From: Flavobacterium sp.
GTDB lineage: Bacteria > Bacteroidota > Bacteroidia > Flavobacteriales > Flavobacteriaceae
NCBI GenBank assembly: GCA_027484725.1
Contig: JAIXSK010000016.1
Location: 392,505-456,504 of the forward strand
Length of the DNA stretch: 64,000 nucleotides
Direction of reading: 5' to 3'
The notes under the pieces are model-generated. The model saw nothing but the letters and a program-made list of their open reading frames with translations. It searched no databases and had not been told where the DNA came from. Below are positions 26,996 to 37,573 of this stretch, piece after piece. Position 1 is the first letter of the stretch; each line of letters begins with the position of its first letter. Made by a program: the position numbers and the translations under genes.

Positions 26996-28615
26996 ATGAA
27001 AAAGATTTATTTACTGACTATGCTTCTGCTGCATGTTGTATGCTGGTCGCAAGAAGACGCTTGGGTTTATTTTGCTGATAAACCGGAAGCAGCCACTTTT
27101 TTTAATAACCCGCTGAGTGAACTCTCGCAACGTTCACTTGACAGAAGAACTGCTCAGAACATTCCATTAGATATCAAAGATGCGCCTATCAGTCAGAATT
27201 ACATCAATCAAATTGCTGCTTCATCCGGAATTACCGTGATGGCGCAATCAAAATGGCTCAATTGCGTGCATGTTCGTGGCGAAGCTAATGATATTGCTGC
27301 GCTAACTGTTTTGCCGTTTGTGCATCATATTTTTTATGCCAACACTTCACTCAACAACCGCGCAGTGGCTCAGCCAAATCGACTAAGACCAGTCAACAAA
27401 AAAATGGAAACCCTCACCACTTTTAATTATGGGAATTCATTCAATCAAATTCACATGCTCAATGGTGATTTATTGCATCAGCAAAATTATACCGGAGCCG
27501 GAAAAATCATTGCGGTTTTAGATGCCGGATTTCCGGGGGTAGATGTGGCTTCACCTTTTGACAGACTCAGAACCAACAACCAAATTTTGGGTGGATATGA
27601 TTATGTTGATAAAAGCGACAATTTTTACACCAACGATAGTCACGGAACTTTGGTATTGTCAACGATGGGTGGTTATGTAGACGGAGAACTCGTGGGCACA
27701 GCACCAGACGCGAAATACTATTTATTTATTACAGAAGATGTCAACTCTGAAAACCCGGTAGAAGAGAGCAATTGGGTTGAAGCAGCAGAACAAGCCGATC
27801 GTGTGGGAGCAGATATCATCACCTCTTCATTGGGTTATTTTGCTTTTGACAACGAGGCTTACGGACACACTTATGAAGATATGACCGGGAATTCAGCCTT
27901 TGCTTCTCAAGGTGCCAACATCGCATTCACAAGAGGAATTGTAGTTGTTGCAAGTGCCGGAAACGAAGGAAACAATCCTGAGCCACACGTTGGTGTTCCG
28001 GCTGAGGCCAACAATGTTTTGGCTATTGGTGCGGTTCGCTCTAACCGCAGTCGGGCCAGTTTTAGTTCAATTGGGCCATCATTTGACGGTCGAATTAAAC
28101 CCGATATAATGGCGCAAGGTCAAGCATCTGTTTTGTCAAATACCTCCGGAGATATTGTAACTGCAAACGGAACCTCATTTTCAGGTCCTATCACAGCAGG
28201 GATGATTGCGTCATTTTGGAGTGCAGTTCCGTCTCTGACCCAACAACAAGTGGTTACTTTTGTCAAAGAGGCTTCTGATAGATACAATAATCCTGACAAT
28301 CAATACGGTTACGGAATTCCTGATTTTAGTTTGGCATTGTCAAGAGCACAACAGTTTTTAGGTATTCAGCGGTCAGAACAACAAAACATAAAGGTATTTC
28401 CTAATCCAACTTCTGAAGACATCAACATTACACTTCCTTCCGGCGTTGCTCAGGCCAAAATTAATATTTACAACAACATTGGTCAATTGATAAAAACGCA
28501 TGAAATCAAACAGACTATGTCAAAAATTTCTTTGTCATTGCTTGAGCCGGGGTTGTATTTATACAGTCTTGAAACTGCCGGTTTTGTGTCAACAGGAAAA
28601 ATCGCTAAACAATAA
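26996..28615 (+). CDS. T9SS-secreted subtilisin-like (S8) serine protease
   Basis: 539 residues from ATG 26996, which begins the signal peptide MKKIYLLTMLLLHVVCWSQ; an in-frame TTG at 26972 precedes it but adds no signal. Pro-region about 20-155. Catalytic triad D176 (AVLDAGF), H216 (NDSHGT) and S394 (NGTSFSGP). Residues about 465-539 are a T9SS type A sorting domain: VFPNPTSEDINITLP, then INIYNNIGQLI and GLYLYSLE. Exported by the Sec pathway and then T9SS. Starts just after mnmA and shares one base with the next gene. Confidence 0.93.
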   Translation: MKKIYLLTMLLLHVVCWSQEDAWVYFADKPEAATFFNNPLSELSQRSLDRRTAQNIPLDIKDAPISQNYINQIAASSGITVMAQSKWLNCVHVRGEANDIAALTVLPFVHHIFYANTSLNNRAVAQPNRLRPVNKKMETLTTFNYGNSFNQIHMLNGDLLHQQNYTGAGKIIAVLDAGFPGVDVASPFDRLRTNNQILGGYDYVDKSDNFYTNDSHGTLVLSTMGGYVDGELVGTAPDAKYYLFITEDVNSENPVEESNWVEAAEQADRVGADIITSSLGYFAFDNEAYGHTYEDMTGNSAFASQGANIAFTRGIVVVASAGNEGNNPEPHVGVPAEANNVLAIGAVRSNRSRASFSSIGPSFDGRIKPDIMAQGQASVLSNTSGDIVTANGTSFSGPITAGMIASFWSAVPSLTQQQVVTFVKEASDRYNNPDNQYGYGIPDFSLALSRAQQFLGIQRSEQQNIKVFPNPTSEDINITLPSGVAQAKINIYNNIGQLIKTHEIKQTMSKISLSLLEPGLYLYSLETAGFVSTGKIAKQ

Positions 28616-29559
28616 TGAACAAAATCACCGAACTTTTTAAAATTCAGTACCCGATTATTCAAGGTGGAATGATTTGGAATAGCGGTTATAAACTTGCTAG
28701 TGCAGTGAGCAATGCGGGCGGTTTAGGTTTGATTGGAGCGGGTTCGATGTATCCGGATGTTTTGCGAGCGCACATCCAAAAGTGTAAAAAAGCAACCAAC
28801 AAACCTTTTGGAGTCAATGTGCCCATGTTGTATCCGAACATTGAAGAGATCATCCAAATCATTATTGAAGAAAAAGTTCCGATTGTTTTTACTTCTGCCG
28901 GAAATCCGAAAACCTGGACAAATTTGCTCAAATCACATGGAATTACAGTAGTACATGTGGTGAGCAGTTCTAAATTTGCACTCAAAGCGCAAGAGGCCGG
29001 TGTTGATGCAGTAGTAGCTGAGGGTTTTGAAGCCGGCGGTCACAACGGTCGTGAAGAAACGACTACTTTTACTTTAATACCGATGGTCAAAAGAAACATC
29101 TCAATTCCGCTTATTGCAGCCGGAGGAATTGCCACCGGTCGCGGCATGTTTGCAGCCATGGCTTTGGGAGCAGATGCGGTTCAGATGGGCAGTCGTTTTG
29201 CTGCCTCAGTAGAGTCATCGTCGCACGAAGATTTTAAGAAAACCATTATAAAAACCCAAGAAGGCGATACTTTGCTTACTTTGAAAGAATTAGCGCCGGT
29301 TCGTTTGATCAAGAATAAGTTTTTTGACGATTTACAAAATTTATATGCGCAATGCCCAACGGTAGAACAGCTAAAAGAATTACTGGGCAGAGCTCGGGCC
29401 AAGCGCGGCATGTTTGAAGGTGATTTGATTGAAGGAGAATTAGAAATCGGGCAAATTGCGGGTTTAATTGATGAGATTCTGCCGGTAAATGAAATCATCA
29501 GCAAGGTGCTTTCTGAGTATAAAATGGTGCAAAAAGAAATGCAAACTAATTATTTTTAA
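28615..29559 (+). CDS. nitronate monooxygenase-like FMN flavoprotein
   Basis: 314 residues. A TIM-barrel of the NMO/2-nitropropane dioxygenase family: IQGGMIWNSGYKLASAVSNA, GGLGLIGAG, PFGVNVPML, VFTSAGNP, EAGGHNG (conserved His region), then the FMN phosphate site AAGGIATGRGM and GADAVQMGSRF. FabK-type enoyl-ACP reductases share this fold, so the substrate is not certain. Its ATG shares one base with the stop of the protease gene (TAATG), giving re-initiation coupling. Cytoplasmic. Confidence 0.85.
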   Translation: MNKITELFKIQYPIIQGGMIWNSGYKLASAVSNAGGLGLIGAGSMYPDVLRAHIQKCKKATNKPFGVNVPMLYPNIEEIIQIIIEEKVPIVFTSAGNPKTWTNLLKSHGITVVHVVSSSKFALKAQEAGVDAVVAEGFEAGGHNGREETTTFTLIPMVKRNISIPLIAAGGIATGRGMFAAMALGADAVQMGSRFAASVESSSHEDFKKTIIKTQEGDTLLTLKELAPVRLIKNKFFDDLQNLYAQCPTVEQLKELLGRARAKRGMFEGDLIEGELEIGQIAGLIDEILPVNEIISKVLSEYKMVQKEMQTNYF

Positions 29560-29563
29560 GTTT

Positions 29564-29992
29564 ATGCGTACCCACAAGTTTTTTGTTTTATTGATTTGGA
29601 TGATGATGTTTTCATCAATTGCTCAAGCTCAGGTTTACAAGTTTCTATCTACTGGTTTTAGCGTGATGGAACGCAATGAAAAAGGAGATTGGGGTAAATG
29701 GTCTGACTTGAAAGAAGCTTCAATTGTCATAACCTTAGACACAAACAAAAACAGAATTATTGTTTATTCACAAGAAGTTCAGCTGTATAACATTATAAAA
29801 TACCAACCAGAAGAAGAAAATGATACTGATATCATCAATTCATTTAGTTGTTCAGATGATGACGGACAGCCTTTTACCATTTCCATTATAATTCGGAAGA
29901 ATCAAGGAAATCGAAAGCAACTCTACATCAATCAAAAAGATTTTATCGTCGTTTATAATATTGTCAATCACATCGACAAAAATCACCAATAA
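29564..29992 (+). CDS. small secreted protein, unknown function
   Basis: 142 residues from ATG 29564, four bases after the stop of the flavoprotein gene, so likely the last gene of that operon. Signal peptide MRTHKFFVLLIWMMMFSSIA ending in QAQ. The mature part is mixed alpha/beta, with FLSTGFSVMERNEKGDWGKW, SIVITLDTNKNRIIVYS and SCSDDDGQPFTISIII. No domain recognised. Many Bacteroidota genomes have lone secreted proteins with this strand pattern and a DxxxxRIxVYS core; function unknown. Confidence 0.7.
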   Translation: MRTHKFFVLLIWMMMFSSIAQAQVYKFLSTGFSVMERNEKGDWGKWSDLKEASIVITLDTNKNRIIVYSQEVQLYNIIKYQPEEENDTDIINSFSCSDDDGQPFTISIIIRKNQGNRKQLYINQKDFIVVYNIVNHIDKNHQ

Positions 29993-30005
29993 GCTTTAAT
30001 ATTTT

Positions 30006-30032
30006 GACCCATTTATCTTGGGTCTTTTTTTT
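30006..30032 (+). terminator. rho-independent terminator
   Basis: Stem GACCC (30006-30010) with GGGTC (30020-30024), nine-base loop and eight T. Ends the protease/flavoprotein transcript. The stem is short, but position and T-run are good. Confidence 0.8.
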
Positions 30033-30412
30033 AACTTTTTTTGTTGCATGAAGTCGTTTTTGAGACATAGTTATCAACAATGTCTTTGTGTTGAAAACTT
30101 CATAAAGTTACCCTTAATTGACATTTTCCATGTTCTTTTTTGATGTTATTTAATATTATGTTTTTGATTTTTAATAATTTAAATTAGTTTTTTAGATTTT
30201 GTTCTTTTTAACATTATGTTAATCATTTTGTTAATAACAATAAAAAATATTAAAAATTAACAATTTTAAATGCGCTAATATAGTGTTCGTATTCTGGCTT
30301 CATATATCCAGATTGCAAAGAACTAAAATCAGGCGTGTTTTTATCGGGTAAAAACTTATTTTATTCATAGCAGATATGCTTGATTTTGTTAGTGAAATTT
30401 GGCCAATATCCT
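30033..30412. other. AT-rich intergenic region upstream of the giant surface-protein gene
   Basis: 380 bp of very AT-rich DNA with runs of TTAATATT and ATTAAAAATTAACAA and almost no C/G clusters. No open frame with coding character, no hairpin of note and no clean TTG-N17-TAnnTTTG promoter. It probably carries the promoter and regulatory sites of the 7-kb gene that follows, but I cannot place them. Confidence 0.5.
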
Positions 30413-33400
30413 ATGCTTATGAGAATTATTACTCGTGCTAAAAAAATACTAAAAATAAATCTTGTTCTGGCCTGCCTAGGTTTTGCGACTCTGATGTCTG
30501 CACAATGTCCTACGGTGGCTAATCTCAACCAAACTTTTTGCGATGTCGAATCACCAACGGTAGCTAGTTTGCTAGCTACAGATACCGGTGGTGGAATTGC
30601 TTGGTTTGCTTCGGCAACCGCAACAACACCGCTGCCTCCTTTTACGGGTTTGGTCAACGGAGAAGATTATTTTGTAGATAATTCTGGCGGTGATTGCGGA
30701 AGCAGGACGCGTGTTGTAGTAACAATTTATTCTGCACCAACCGGTTTGAGCTTTCAAGGAGTTTGTGTTGGCGTGGCTACGAGTGCAACGCTTGCTAACT
30801 TGTCTGTTTCCGGCAACAACATTCAATGGTATGATCAACCCGTCGGAGGAACATCGCTCCCGCTAACCACCCAATTGGTTGATGGAACCATATACTACGC
30901 CAGTCAAACCAATCCGAATACAGGTTGTGAAACTTCAAGGTTTTCAGTGTTTGTTAATGTTGGTATTGTGCCTGAACCCACCGGAAATCCTGCGCAAGTT
31001 TTTTGTAATACACCCGGAAACCCTCCGACTGTAGCTAATTTGCAGCCAAATGCGGGTAACATTCGCTGGTATGCAACCATATCATCAGCATCTCCATTGA
31101 CACCTACAACACCTTTGGTGAATGGTCAAAGTTATTTTGCTACCACTGTTGACCCGCCTTGTGAAAGCACGACTCGTTTTCAGACTGAGGTGACAATTCT
31201 TGAGCTAAATGATGCTGGGGTTAGTGGTCAACGAAGCATCTGTATTTCTGATGTTCCGACCTATCCGAGTTTTAATTTATTTAGTGATTTGAGCGGTACA
31301 CCAGATACCACCGGAACTTGGTCTGGTCCGCTGCCAACTTCTAATGGTAATCTGGGCACGGTGAACATCAATTCATTAACAGTAGCAGGTAGCCCGTATG
31401 TTTTTACTTATTCGGTTTCATCTGTTGCTTGTCCGACGGTAACTTCAACGGTGACTATTAATATTCTTCCATTGCCTACAGCATCGGTATCGGTTTCAAA
31501 TCCGAATATTTGTTCTGGTTCTTCAACAACCATTAATTTTAGCGGTACACCCAATGCAATTGTTACATATACTATAGGTAGTGGTTCTAATCAAAATATT
31601 ATATTAGATGCAACCGGAGCAGCTACTCTAACAAACACGTATACCACCACCACAGTGGTTAATTTAATTAGTGTGGCATCACAAGGTCCGCCGATATGTT
31701 CAACCAGTTTGTCGGGTGTATCAACTACCATTAATGTAATTGCGCTGCCAACCGTAACACTCAATAGCCCTCCGGTTTGTGCCGGACAAAGTGCTACGGT
31801 AACAGCTACGCCGGGAACCGCCGGAACCTATTCTTATGCTTGGGTCGTTCCCTCAGGAGCAACCAATCCGGGCAATGTTGCCACATTTAACACAACAGTT
31901 GCCGGGGTTTATGGTGTTCGAATTACAAATTTGACAACCACTTGTATTAGTGAGCTGGTTATAACTACAGTAGTGATTAATCCGTTGCCAACCGTTACGG
32001 TGAATAGTTCATCTATTTGTCCGGGGCAAAATGCTACGGTAACAGCAACGCCGGGTACGGCCGGAACTTATTCGTATGTATGGACCGTTCCGGGAGGTGT
32101 AACCAATCCGGGTAATGTTTCAACTTTTACGACTACAACAGCCGGAAATTACAGTGTAGTTATCACAGATACGGTTACTAATTGTGTAAGTACAAGTGCA
32201 TCGGGTACAGTAACGATTAATCCGAGGCCGATAGTATCAGTCAACAGTCCGTCAGTTTGTGTCGGTCAAAATGCTACGGTTACCGCTTCGCCAAACCCAG
32301 CCGGAAATAATTACAGCTATGTGTGGACTGTTCCGTCCGGAGTAACCAATCCGGGTAATGTTGCTTCGTTTAGTACATCAGTGGCGGGCACTTACAGCGT
32401 AATTGTTACCAATACAACCACCACTTGTGTCAGCGATATTGCTACAGGAACAGTAATCATTAATCCGTTGCCAACGGTTACAGTTAATAATCCTTCGGTT
32501 TGTGCCGGACAAAGTGCAACAGTAACTGCTACTCCGGGCGCTCCAGGAAATTATTCTTATGCTTGGACTGTACCGGCCGGTTTTACCAATCCGGGCAACG
32601 TAGCTTCTTTTGCAACAACAGTAGCCGGAAATTACAGTGTAGTCATTACCAATACCACTACAAATTGTGCAAGCTTAAGCGTTACTGGGGTGGTAACCAT
32701 CAATCCGCTGCCCACTGTTACGGTCAATAGCCCAAATATTTGCCCGGGTGAATCAGCTACTATAACTGCTACACCAAACCCGGCAGGAACCTATTCATAT
32801 GTATGGACTGTTCCCACTGGTGCCACCAATCCGGGTAATGTGGCCAGTTTTAGTGCCACTGTTGCCGGAACCTATGTTGTCATCGCTACCAATACAACCA
32901 CCACTTGTCCGAGCAATCCGGGTAGTGGAACCTTAACAATCAATCCATTACCCACCGTTACGGTCAATAGTACTGCGGTTTGTGCAGGTCAGCCGGCTAC
33001 GATTACCGCTACACCAAGCCCTGCCGGAACCTATTCATATGTTTGGACCGTACCTGCCGGCACAACAGATCCGGGTAATGTTGCCACATTTGCAACAACC
33101 ATCGCCGGTATTTATTCGGTAATTGCAACCAATACTACCACCAATTGTCAAAGCGCCAGTGCATCGGGTACGGTAATACTCAATCCTTTACCTACAGTAA
33201 CCGTGAATAGCGATGAAATTTGCCAGGGTGAAACAGCAACTCTTACAGCAACACCGGGTTCAGCCGGAACTTACTCTTATGCATGGACGGTTCCTGCAGG
33301 AGCCACCAACCCCGGAAATGTAGCTTCGTTTGACGCCTCAGTAGCCGGAACTTATTCGGTTATTATTACTGATACAACTACTTCATGCTCAAGCTTACCG

Positions 33401-36400
33401 GTTTCAGGAACTTTGGTTGTTAACCCATTGCCAACCGTATCGGTTTCAAGTACACTTTTGTGCGCGCAAGGTATTTCAACCATAACGGCTACTCCTGGAA
33501 CTCCGGGTAATTACACTTATACATGGACAGTGCCCACCGGGGTAACTGATCCGGGCAATGTTGACACATTTACTACCAGTGTTGCCGGAACTTATGATGT
33601 TGTCATTACTGATTTAACAACCAATTGTTCAAGCGCTGACGGATCTGCAACGGTTACCATTAGCGCTTTGCCAACAGTAACGGTCAATAGTCCATCCATT
33701 TGTCCGGGCTTAGATGCAGCTGTAACTGCTACTCCCGGAGCTGCGGGTAACTACAGTTATGCCTGGACCGTTCCTGCCGGAGCCACCAATCCCGGCAACG
33801 TTGCCACATTTAATACCAGTGTTGTAGGAACTTACAGTGTTATCATTACCGACCTTACAACCAATTGTGTCAGCGAAAGCGCTTCGGGTGAGGTTAGCAA
33901 TAATCCGCAACCAACCGTTACTGTGAACAGTGCATCGGTTTGTGCCGGACAATCAGCTACTATAACAGCTACTCCGGGTACCGGAACAGCTGCAGATTAT
34001 TCTTATGTGTGGACGGTTCCTGCAGGAGCAACCAATCCGGGAAACACGGCTTCTTTTGATGCTAGTGTTGCCGGAACTTACAGTGTTATTATCACAAACA
34101 TCCTCAGTGGTTGTGCCAGCTTGAGTGCTTCAGGTGAATTAATCGTAAATCCGCAACCAACGGTTACGGTCAATAATCCTTCGGTATGTTTGGGTAGTTT
34201 AGCAACCATAACAGCAACACCTGGTTCCGGAGTTTCAACCGATTATTCTTATCTATGGACCGTTCCTTCAGGGGCAACCAATCCTGGAAATGTCAATTCC
34301 TTTAATACAACTGTTGCGGGCACATATACAGTTGTCATTACAAATATAGCTACCACTTGCCAAAGTAGTCCGGCTTCAAGCACAGTAACGGTCAATCCGT
34401 TGCCAACAGCAACCATTTCATCCAGCGGAACGGTTTGTTCCGGAACATCTGCGGCCATATTATTTACCGGTACGCCTAATTCAACGGTAACTTACAACAA
34501 CGGTACGGCTAATGCAACCATTGAGATTGGCGCTACCGGAACAGCAACATTAAATATACCGCTCACGGTGACGACTACTTTTACCTTGGTCAGCATTGTA
34601 ACAAATAATCCGCCGGCCTGTAGCCAGAATTTAACCGGTTCAACTACTTTGCAAGTAACACAACCACCGGTTGCTGGCAGTAATGCCGCCTACACAACTT
34701 GTACCAATGGGCCAACACAAGATTTGTTTGTTTTGCTTGGGTCCAATGCACAGCCGGGCGGCACTTGGTCACCAGCACTGCACAGCGGAACCAATATTTT
34801 TGACCCACAATTTGATACGGCTGCGAGTTATCAATATTTAGTAGCGGGCACACCTCCGTGTGTCAATGATACAGCAGTAGTTTTTATTACCTATATAACG
34901 GCTCCCAATGCGGGGACAGACGGAACCGCTAATTTGTGTTCTAACATCAGTCCGGTAGATTTGACCACTTATTTAGGAGGAACACCGCAAGCTGGTGGAA
35001 CTTGGTCACCGGCACTAGCTTCAGGTACCAATTTGTTCAACCCTGCGGTAGATACTGCCGGAACATATACTTATACCGTTACCGGAACAGCTCCTTGCGG
35101 TAGCGCATCAGCCAATGTAGTTGTTACCATTACACAAGGTCCGGAAGCTGGAGTGGATGCATCGGTAACCGTTTGTGTCAACAATCCAACCTTTAATTTA
35201 TTCCCGCTTTTGGGAACCACTGCACAACCCGGCGGAACTTGGTCACCAGCACTCGCTAGTGGCACAGACTTATTCAATCCTGCTGTTGATGTAAGTTCTG
35301 TATATACCTATACTTTAAGCGGAAACAATCCTTGTGATAACGATACGGCAACCGTTACGGTGATCGTTAATCCGGTTCCCGATGCCGGCCAAGATGCTTC
35401 AACAGATATTTGTTCGAACGCTGCACCGATTGATTTGCTCACCAGACTCGGCGGAACGCCACAAAACGGCGGAACTTGGTCTCCTGCACTAACCAGCGGA
35501 ACCAACTTATTTGATCCTTCAGTTGATTTGGCCGGAACATATACTTATACCGTGGGCGCTCCTTTCTGTAATCCGGCACAAGCCACTTTGACTATTACTA
35601 TTGTTCAAGGGCCTGAAGCTGGGGTCAACGCAACGGCTACTTTTTGTATTACCGATGCTCCTTCAGATTTATTTACTTTGCTCGGACCTACCGCACAAAC
35701 CGGAGGCGTTTGGTCTCCAGCGATGGCCAGCGGAACCGGGGTTTTTGATCCGGCAGTAGATGCAGCTACAGTTTATACCTACACCTTAAGCGGAAACGAC
35801 CCTTGTGACAATGACAGTGCTACGGTCAATGTCACGGTGAATTCATTGCCCAATGCCGGAACTGCACTCGCCAATCAAACGGTTTGTAACTCACAAGCAA
35901 CTCTTGATTTGAACTCTTTGCTCAACGGTGCTCAATCCGGAGGAACCTGGACTGACAGCGCTTCAGCAACTGTTTCTAATATAGTTGATGTCTCTAATTT
36001 GGCGGCAACAACCTACAGTTATACCTACACAGTAACAAATACTTGTGGTAGTGATGATGAGCCCGTTTCATTTACCGTTTTACCGAATCCGGTACTCACG
36101 GGAGCCAACATTCAAGTATCCTCGCCGAATTGTAAAGGCGATAATGTTACGGTTACCTTCAACAATATGGTAGATGGTTCATACACGTTGAATTACGATC
36201 TTTCAATTAGCAATGTTTTGACTGCTCAATCTACTCAAGTTGTAATCTCAGGCGGAACCGGCCTTATGACCATCAATGGGAACGATCTTCCAAACACCGG
36301 TAACACGCGTATTACCTTTACCAATATTACCAATTCTGTAACTAATTGTACCGTGCCAATTAATCCGAGTGTGAGTGCTGATTTCATCATCAAACCTACT

Positions 36401-37573
36401 TCTGATTTAGTCAGTGCTAATTTAAGCATAGCTGATGTTTGTGCCGGAAACGGAGTCACGGTTCTTATTTCGGGCGCCACCGGTTTAACCGATGGGGATT
36501 ATCAGTTTGTGTATGATATTCCGCAAGCAACACCCACCACAGCAACCACAGCGGTAATTGCCATAGCGGGCGGTGTCGGACAATTTGATGTTCCGGCTTC
36601 GGTGTTGAATTTAACAGGACAGCACGATTTAACCATTACTTCAATTGTAAGTTTATCGGGTGGATGCAACAATACTGCTGAAAACGCCCAAGCACAATTC
36701 ACAGTATATCCGGTGCCAGATTTGAATGGCGCTGTATTGACCGCAGCCGATATTTGTTTAGGAGACGACAATACCATCAGCATCAACACAGCACTTAATT
36801 TGGTTGACGGTGACTACACCATCACCTATGAATTATCAGGCGCTTCAACTTTGACCAATACCGCTTTGGTAACCATTGCTGCCGGTCAAGGTAGCTTTTT
36901 GATTCCGGCCTCTGAAATCAATACATCCGGGAATGTTGGTGTCAACATAACTCAAATTGTATCGCAACTTGGTTCATGCAGCAACACCGGAGCAGGTTTA
37001 ACCCCGGTTGATTTTGACATTGCACCAATAGTGGGCACACCAACGTTGGTTGAAGGCGGTAACAAATTTTGTGCACCTACCAATCCAACCATTGCCAATT
37101 TGACCTCGAATATTACGGGCAGTGACACGGTACTTTGGTATGATGCGCCTACTGGAGGTAATTTGTATGTATCGACTACTTCACTCATAGACGGTGGAAC
37201 CTATTATGCAGCCTATCAATCTGCGGCGGGTTGCGAAAGCAGTGCGCGTTTGTCGGTGACGGTAACACTTGATCCGTGTGACGATATTTTGATTCCGGAC
37301 GGATTCTCTCCGAACGGCGATCAAGTCAACGATACTTTTGAAATCAAAAACTTAGCAACCAAATATCCTAAGTTCAAACTTGAGATATACAACCGCTACG
37401 GAAACATTCTCTACAAAGGAGATATCAACACCCCTAATTGGGACGGAACCAACCACGAAGGCGGTGTAAAATTGGGCAGTAGTACTTTGCCAACCGGAGT
37501 TTATTTCTATGTGTTAGAATTCAATGACGGTACCACCAAAGACAAACAAGGCCGACTTTATTTAAGTAGATAA
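30413..37573 (+). CDS. giant T9SS type B surface protein with tandem Ig-like repeats (SprB-like role)
   Basis: 2386 residues from ATG 30413 (ATG 30419 equally possible; the TTG at 30380 is not). Signal peptide ends in LMSAQCP. Order: three short Ig-like units with NIQWYD/NIRWYA cores (about 25-290); a transition region; eleven near-identical repeats of about 80 residues (445-1329: LPTVTVNS, VCAGQSATVTATPG, YSYAWTVPAGATNPGNV, GTYSVVITN); about six repeats of 79 residues (1420-1890: GGTWSPALASGTNLFNPAVD); three repeats of about 100 residues (about 1890-2200); an Ig-like unit; and a C-terminal type B sorting domain (ILIPDGFSPNGDQVNDTFEI, EIYNRYGNILYKG, PTGVYFYVLEF). Followed at once by PorP/SprF and OmpA-like genes, as with the gliding adhesin SprB and its partner SprF. 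Confidence 0.93.
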   Translation: MLMRIITRAKKILKINLVLACLGFATLMSAQCPTVANLNQTFCDVESPTVASLLATDTGGGIAWFASATATTPLPPFTGLVNGEDYFVDNSGGDCGSRTRVVVTIYSAPTGLSFQGVCVGVATSATLANLSVSGNNIQWYDQPVGGTSLPLTTQLVDGTIYYASQTNPNTGCETSRFSVFVNVGIVPEPTGNPAQVFCNTPGNPPTVANLQPNAGNIRWYATISSASPLTPTTPLVNGQSYFATTVDPPCESTTRFQTEVTILELNDAGVSGQRSICISDVPTYPSFNLFSDLSGTPDTTGTWSGPLPTSNGNLGTVNINSLTVAGSPYVFTYSVSSVACPTVTSTVTINILPLPTASVSVSNPNICSGSSTTINFSGTPNAIVTYTIGSGSNQNIILDATGAATLTNTYTTTTVVNLISVASQGPPICSTSLSGVSTTINVIALPTVTLNSPPVCAGQSATVTATPGTAGTYSYAWVVPSGATNPGNVATFNTTVAGVYGVRITNLTTTCISELVITTVVINPLPTVTVNSSSICPGQNATVTATPGTAGTYSYVWTVPGGVTNPGNVSTFTTTTAGNYSVVITDTVTNCVSTSASGTVTINPRPIVSVNSPSVCVGQNATVTASPNPAGNNYSYVWTVPSGVTNPGNVASFSTSVAGTYSVIVTNTTTTCVSDIATGTVIINPLPTVTVNNPSVCAGQSATVTATPGAPGNYSYAWTVPAGFTNPGNVASFATTVAGNYSVVITNTTTNCASLSVTGVVTINPLPTVTVNSPNICPGESATITATPNPAGTYSYVWTVPTGATNPGNVASFSATVAGTYVVIATNTTTTCPSNPGSGTLTINPLPTVTVNSTAVCAGQPATITATPSPAGTYSYVWTVPAGTTDPGNVATFATTIAGIYSVIATNTTTNCQSASASGTVILNPLPTVTVNSDEICQGETATLTATPGSAGTYSYAWTVPAGATNPGNVASFDASVAGTYSVIITDTTTSCSSLPVSGTLVVNPLPTVSVSSTLLCAQGISTITATPGTPGNYTYTWTVPTGVTDPGNVDTFTTSVAGTYDVVITDLTTNCSSADGSATVTISALPTVTVNSPSICPGLDAAVTATPGAAGNYSYAWTVPAGATNPGNVATFNTSVVGTYSVIITDLTTNCVSESASGEVSNNPQPTVTVNSASVCAGQSATITATPGTGTAADYSYVWTVPAGATNPGNTASFDASVAGTYSVIITNILSGCASLSASGELIVNPQPTVTVNNPSVCLGSLATITATPGSGVSTDYSYLWTVPSGATNPGNVNSFNTTVAGTYTVVITNIATTCQSSPASSTVTVNPLPTATISSSGTVCSGTSAAILFTGTPNSTVTYNNGTANATIEIGATGTATLNIPLTVTTTFTLVSIVTNNPPACSQNLTGSTTLQVTQPPVAGSNAAYTTCTNGPTQDLFVLLGSNAQPGGTWSPALHSGTNIFDPQFDTAASYQYLVAGTPPCVNDTAVVFITYITAPNAGTDGTANLCSNISPVDLTTYLGGTPQAGGTWSPALASGTNLFNPAVDTAGTYTYTVTGTAPCGSASANVVVTITQGPEAGVDASVTVCVNNPTFNLFPLLGTTAQPGGTWSPALASGTDLFNPAVDVSSVYTYTLSGNNPCDNDTATVTVIVNPVPDAGQDASTDICSNAAPIDLLTRLGGTPQNGGTWSPALTSGTNLFDPSVDLAGTYTYTVGAPFCNPAQATLTITIVQGPEAGVNATATFCITDAPSDLFTLLGPTAQTGGVWSPAMASGTGVFDPAVDAATVYTYTLSGNDPCDNDSATVNVTVNSLPNAGTALANQTVCNSQATLDLNSLLNGAQSGGTWTDSASATVSNIVDVSNLAATTYSYTYTVTNTCGSDDEPVSFTVLPNPVLTGANIQVSSPNCKGDNVTVTFNNMVDGSYTLNYDLSISNVLTAQSTQVVISGGTGLMTINGNDLPNTGNTRITFTNITNSVTNCTVPINPSVSADFIIKPTSDLVSANLSIADVCAGNGVTVLISGATGLTDGDYQFVYDIPQATPTTATTAVIAIAGGVGQFDVPASVLNLTGQHDLTITSIVSLSGGCNNTAENAQAQFTVYPVPDLNGAVLTAADICLGDDNTISINTALNLVDGDYTITYELSGASTLTNTALVTIAAGQGSFLIPASEINTSGNVGVNITQIVSQLGSCSNTGAGLTPVDFDIAPIVGTPTLVEGGNKFCAPTNPTIANLTSNITGSDTVLWYDAPTGGNLYVSTTSLIDGGTYYAAYQSAAGCESSARLSVTVTLDPCDDILIPDGFSPNGDQVNDTFEIKNLATKYPKFKLEIYNRYGNILYKGDINTPNWDGTNHEGGVKLGSSTLPTGVYFYVLEFNDGTTKDKQGRLYLSR
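31745..34399 (+). repeat. eleven-unit coding tandem repeat, 240-bp period
   Basis: Unit starts (LPT/QPT codons) at 31745, 31985, 32225, 32468, 32708, 32948, 33188, 33428, 33668, 33908 and 34154. The period is 240 bp, with one unit of 243 and two of 246. All in frame, one Ig-like domain each with two Cys. Units share long stretches at protein level but differ at many synonymous positions, so the array is old enough to have diverged yet could still recombine. Confidence 0.92.
34677..36085 (+). repeat. second coding tandem repeat, about 237-bp period
   Basis: About six units of 78-79 codons in the same gene, recognisable by NAGTD/EAGVD/DAGQD starts near 34907, 35144, 35381, 35615 and 35852 and by the GGTWSPALxSGTNLFNPAVD core. 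It is a different domain type from the 240-bp array. Confidence 0.8.

Noticed and set aside
31745..34399. Possible non-coding minisatellite or CRISPR
   Set aside because: The repeat is in frame, codes for Ig-like domains and varies mainly at synonymous sites.
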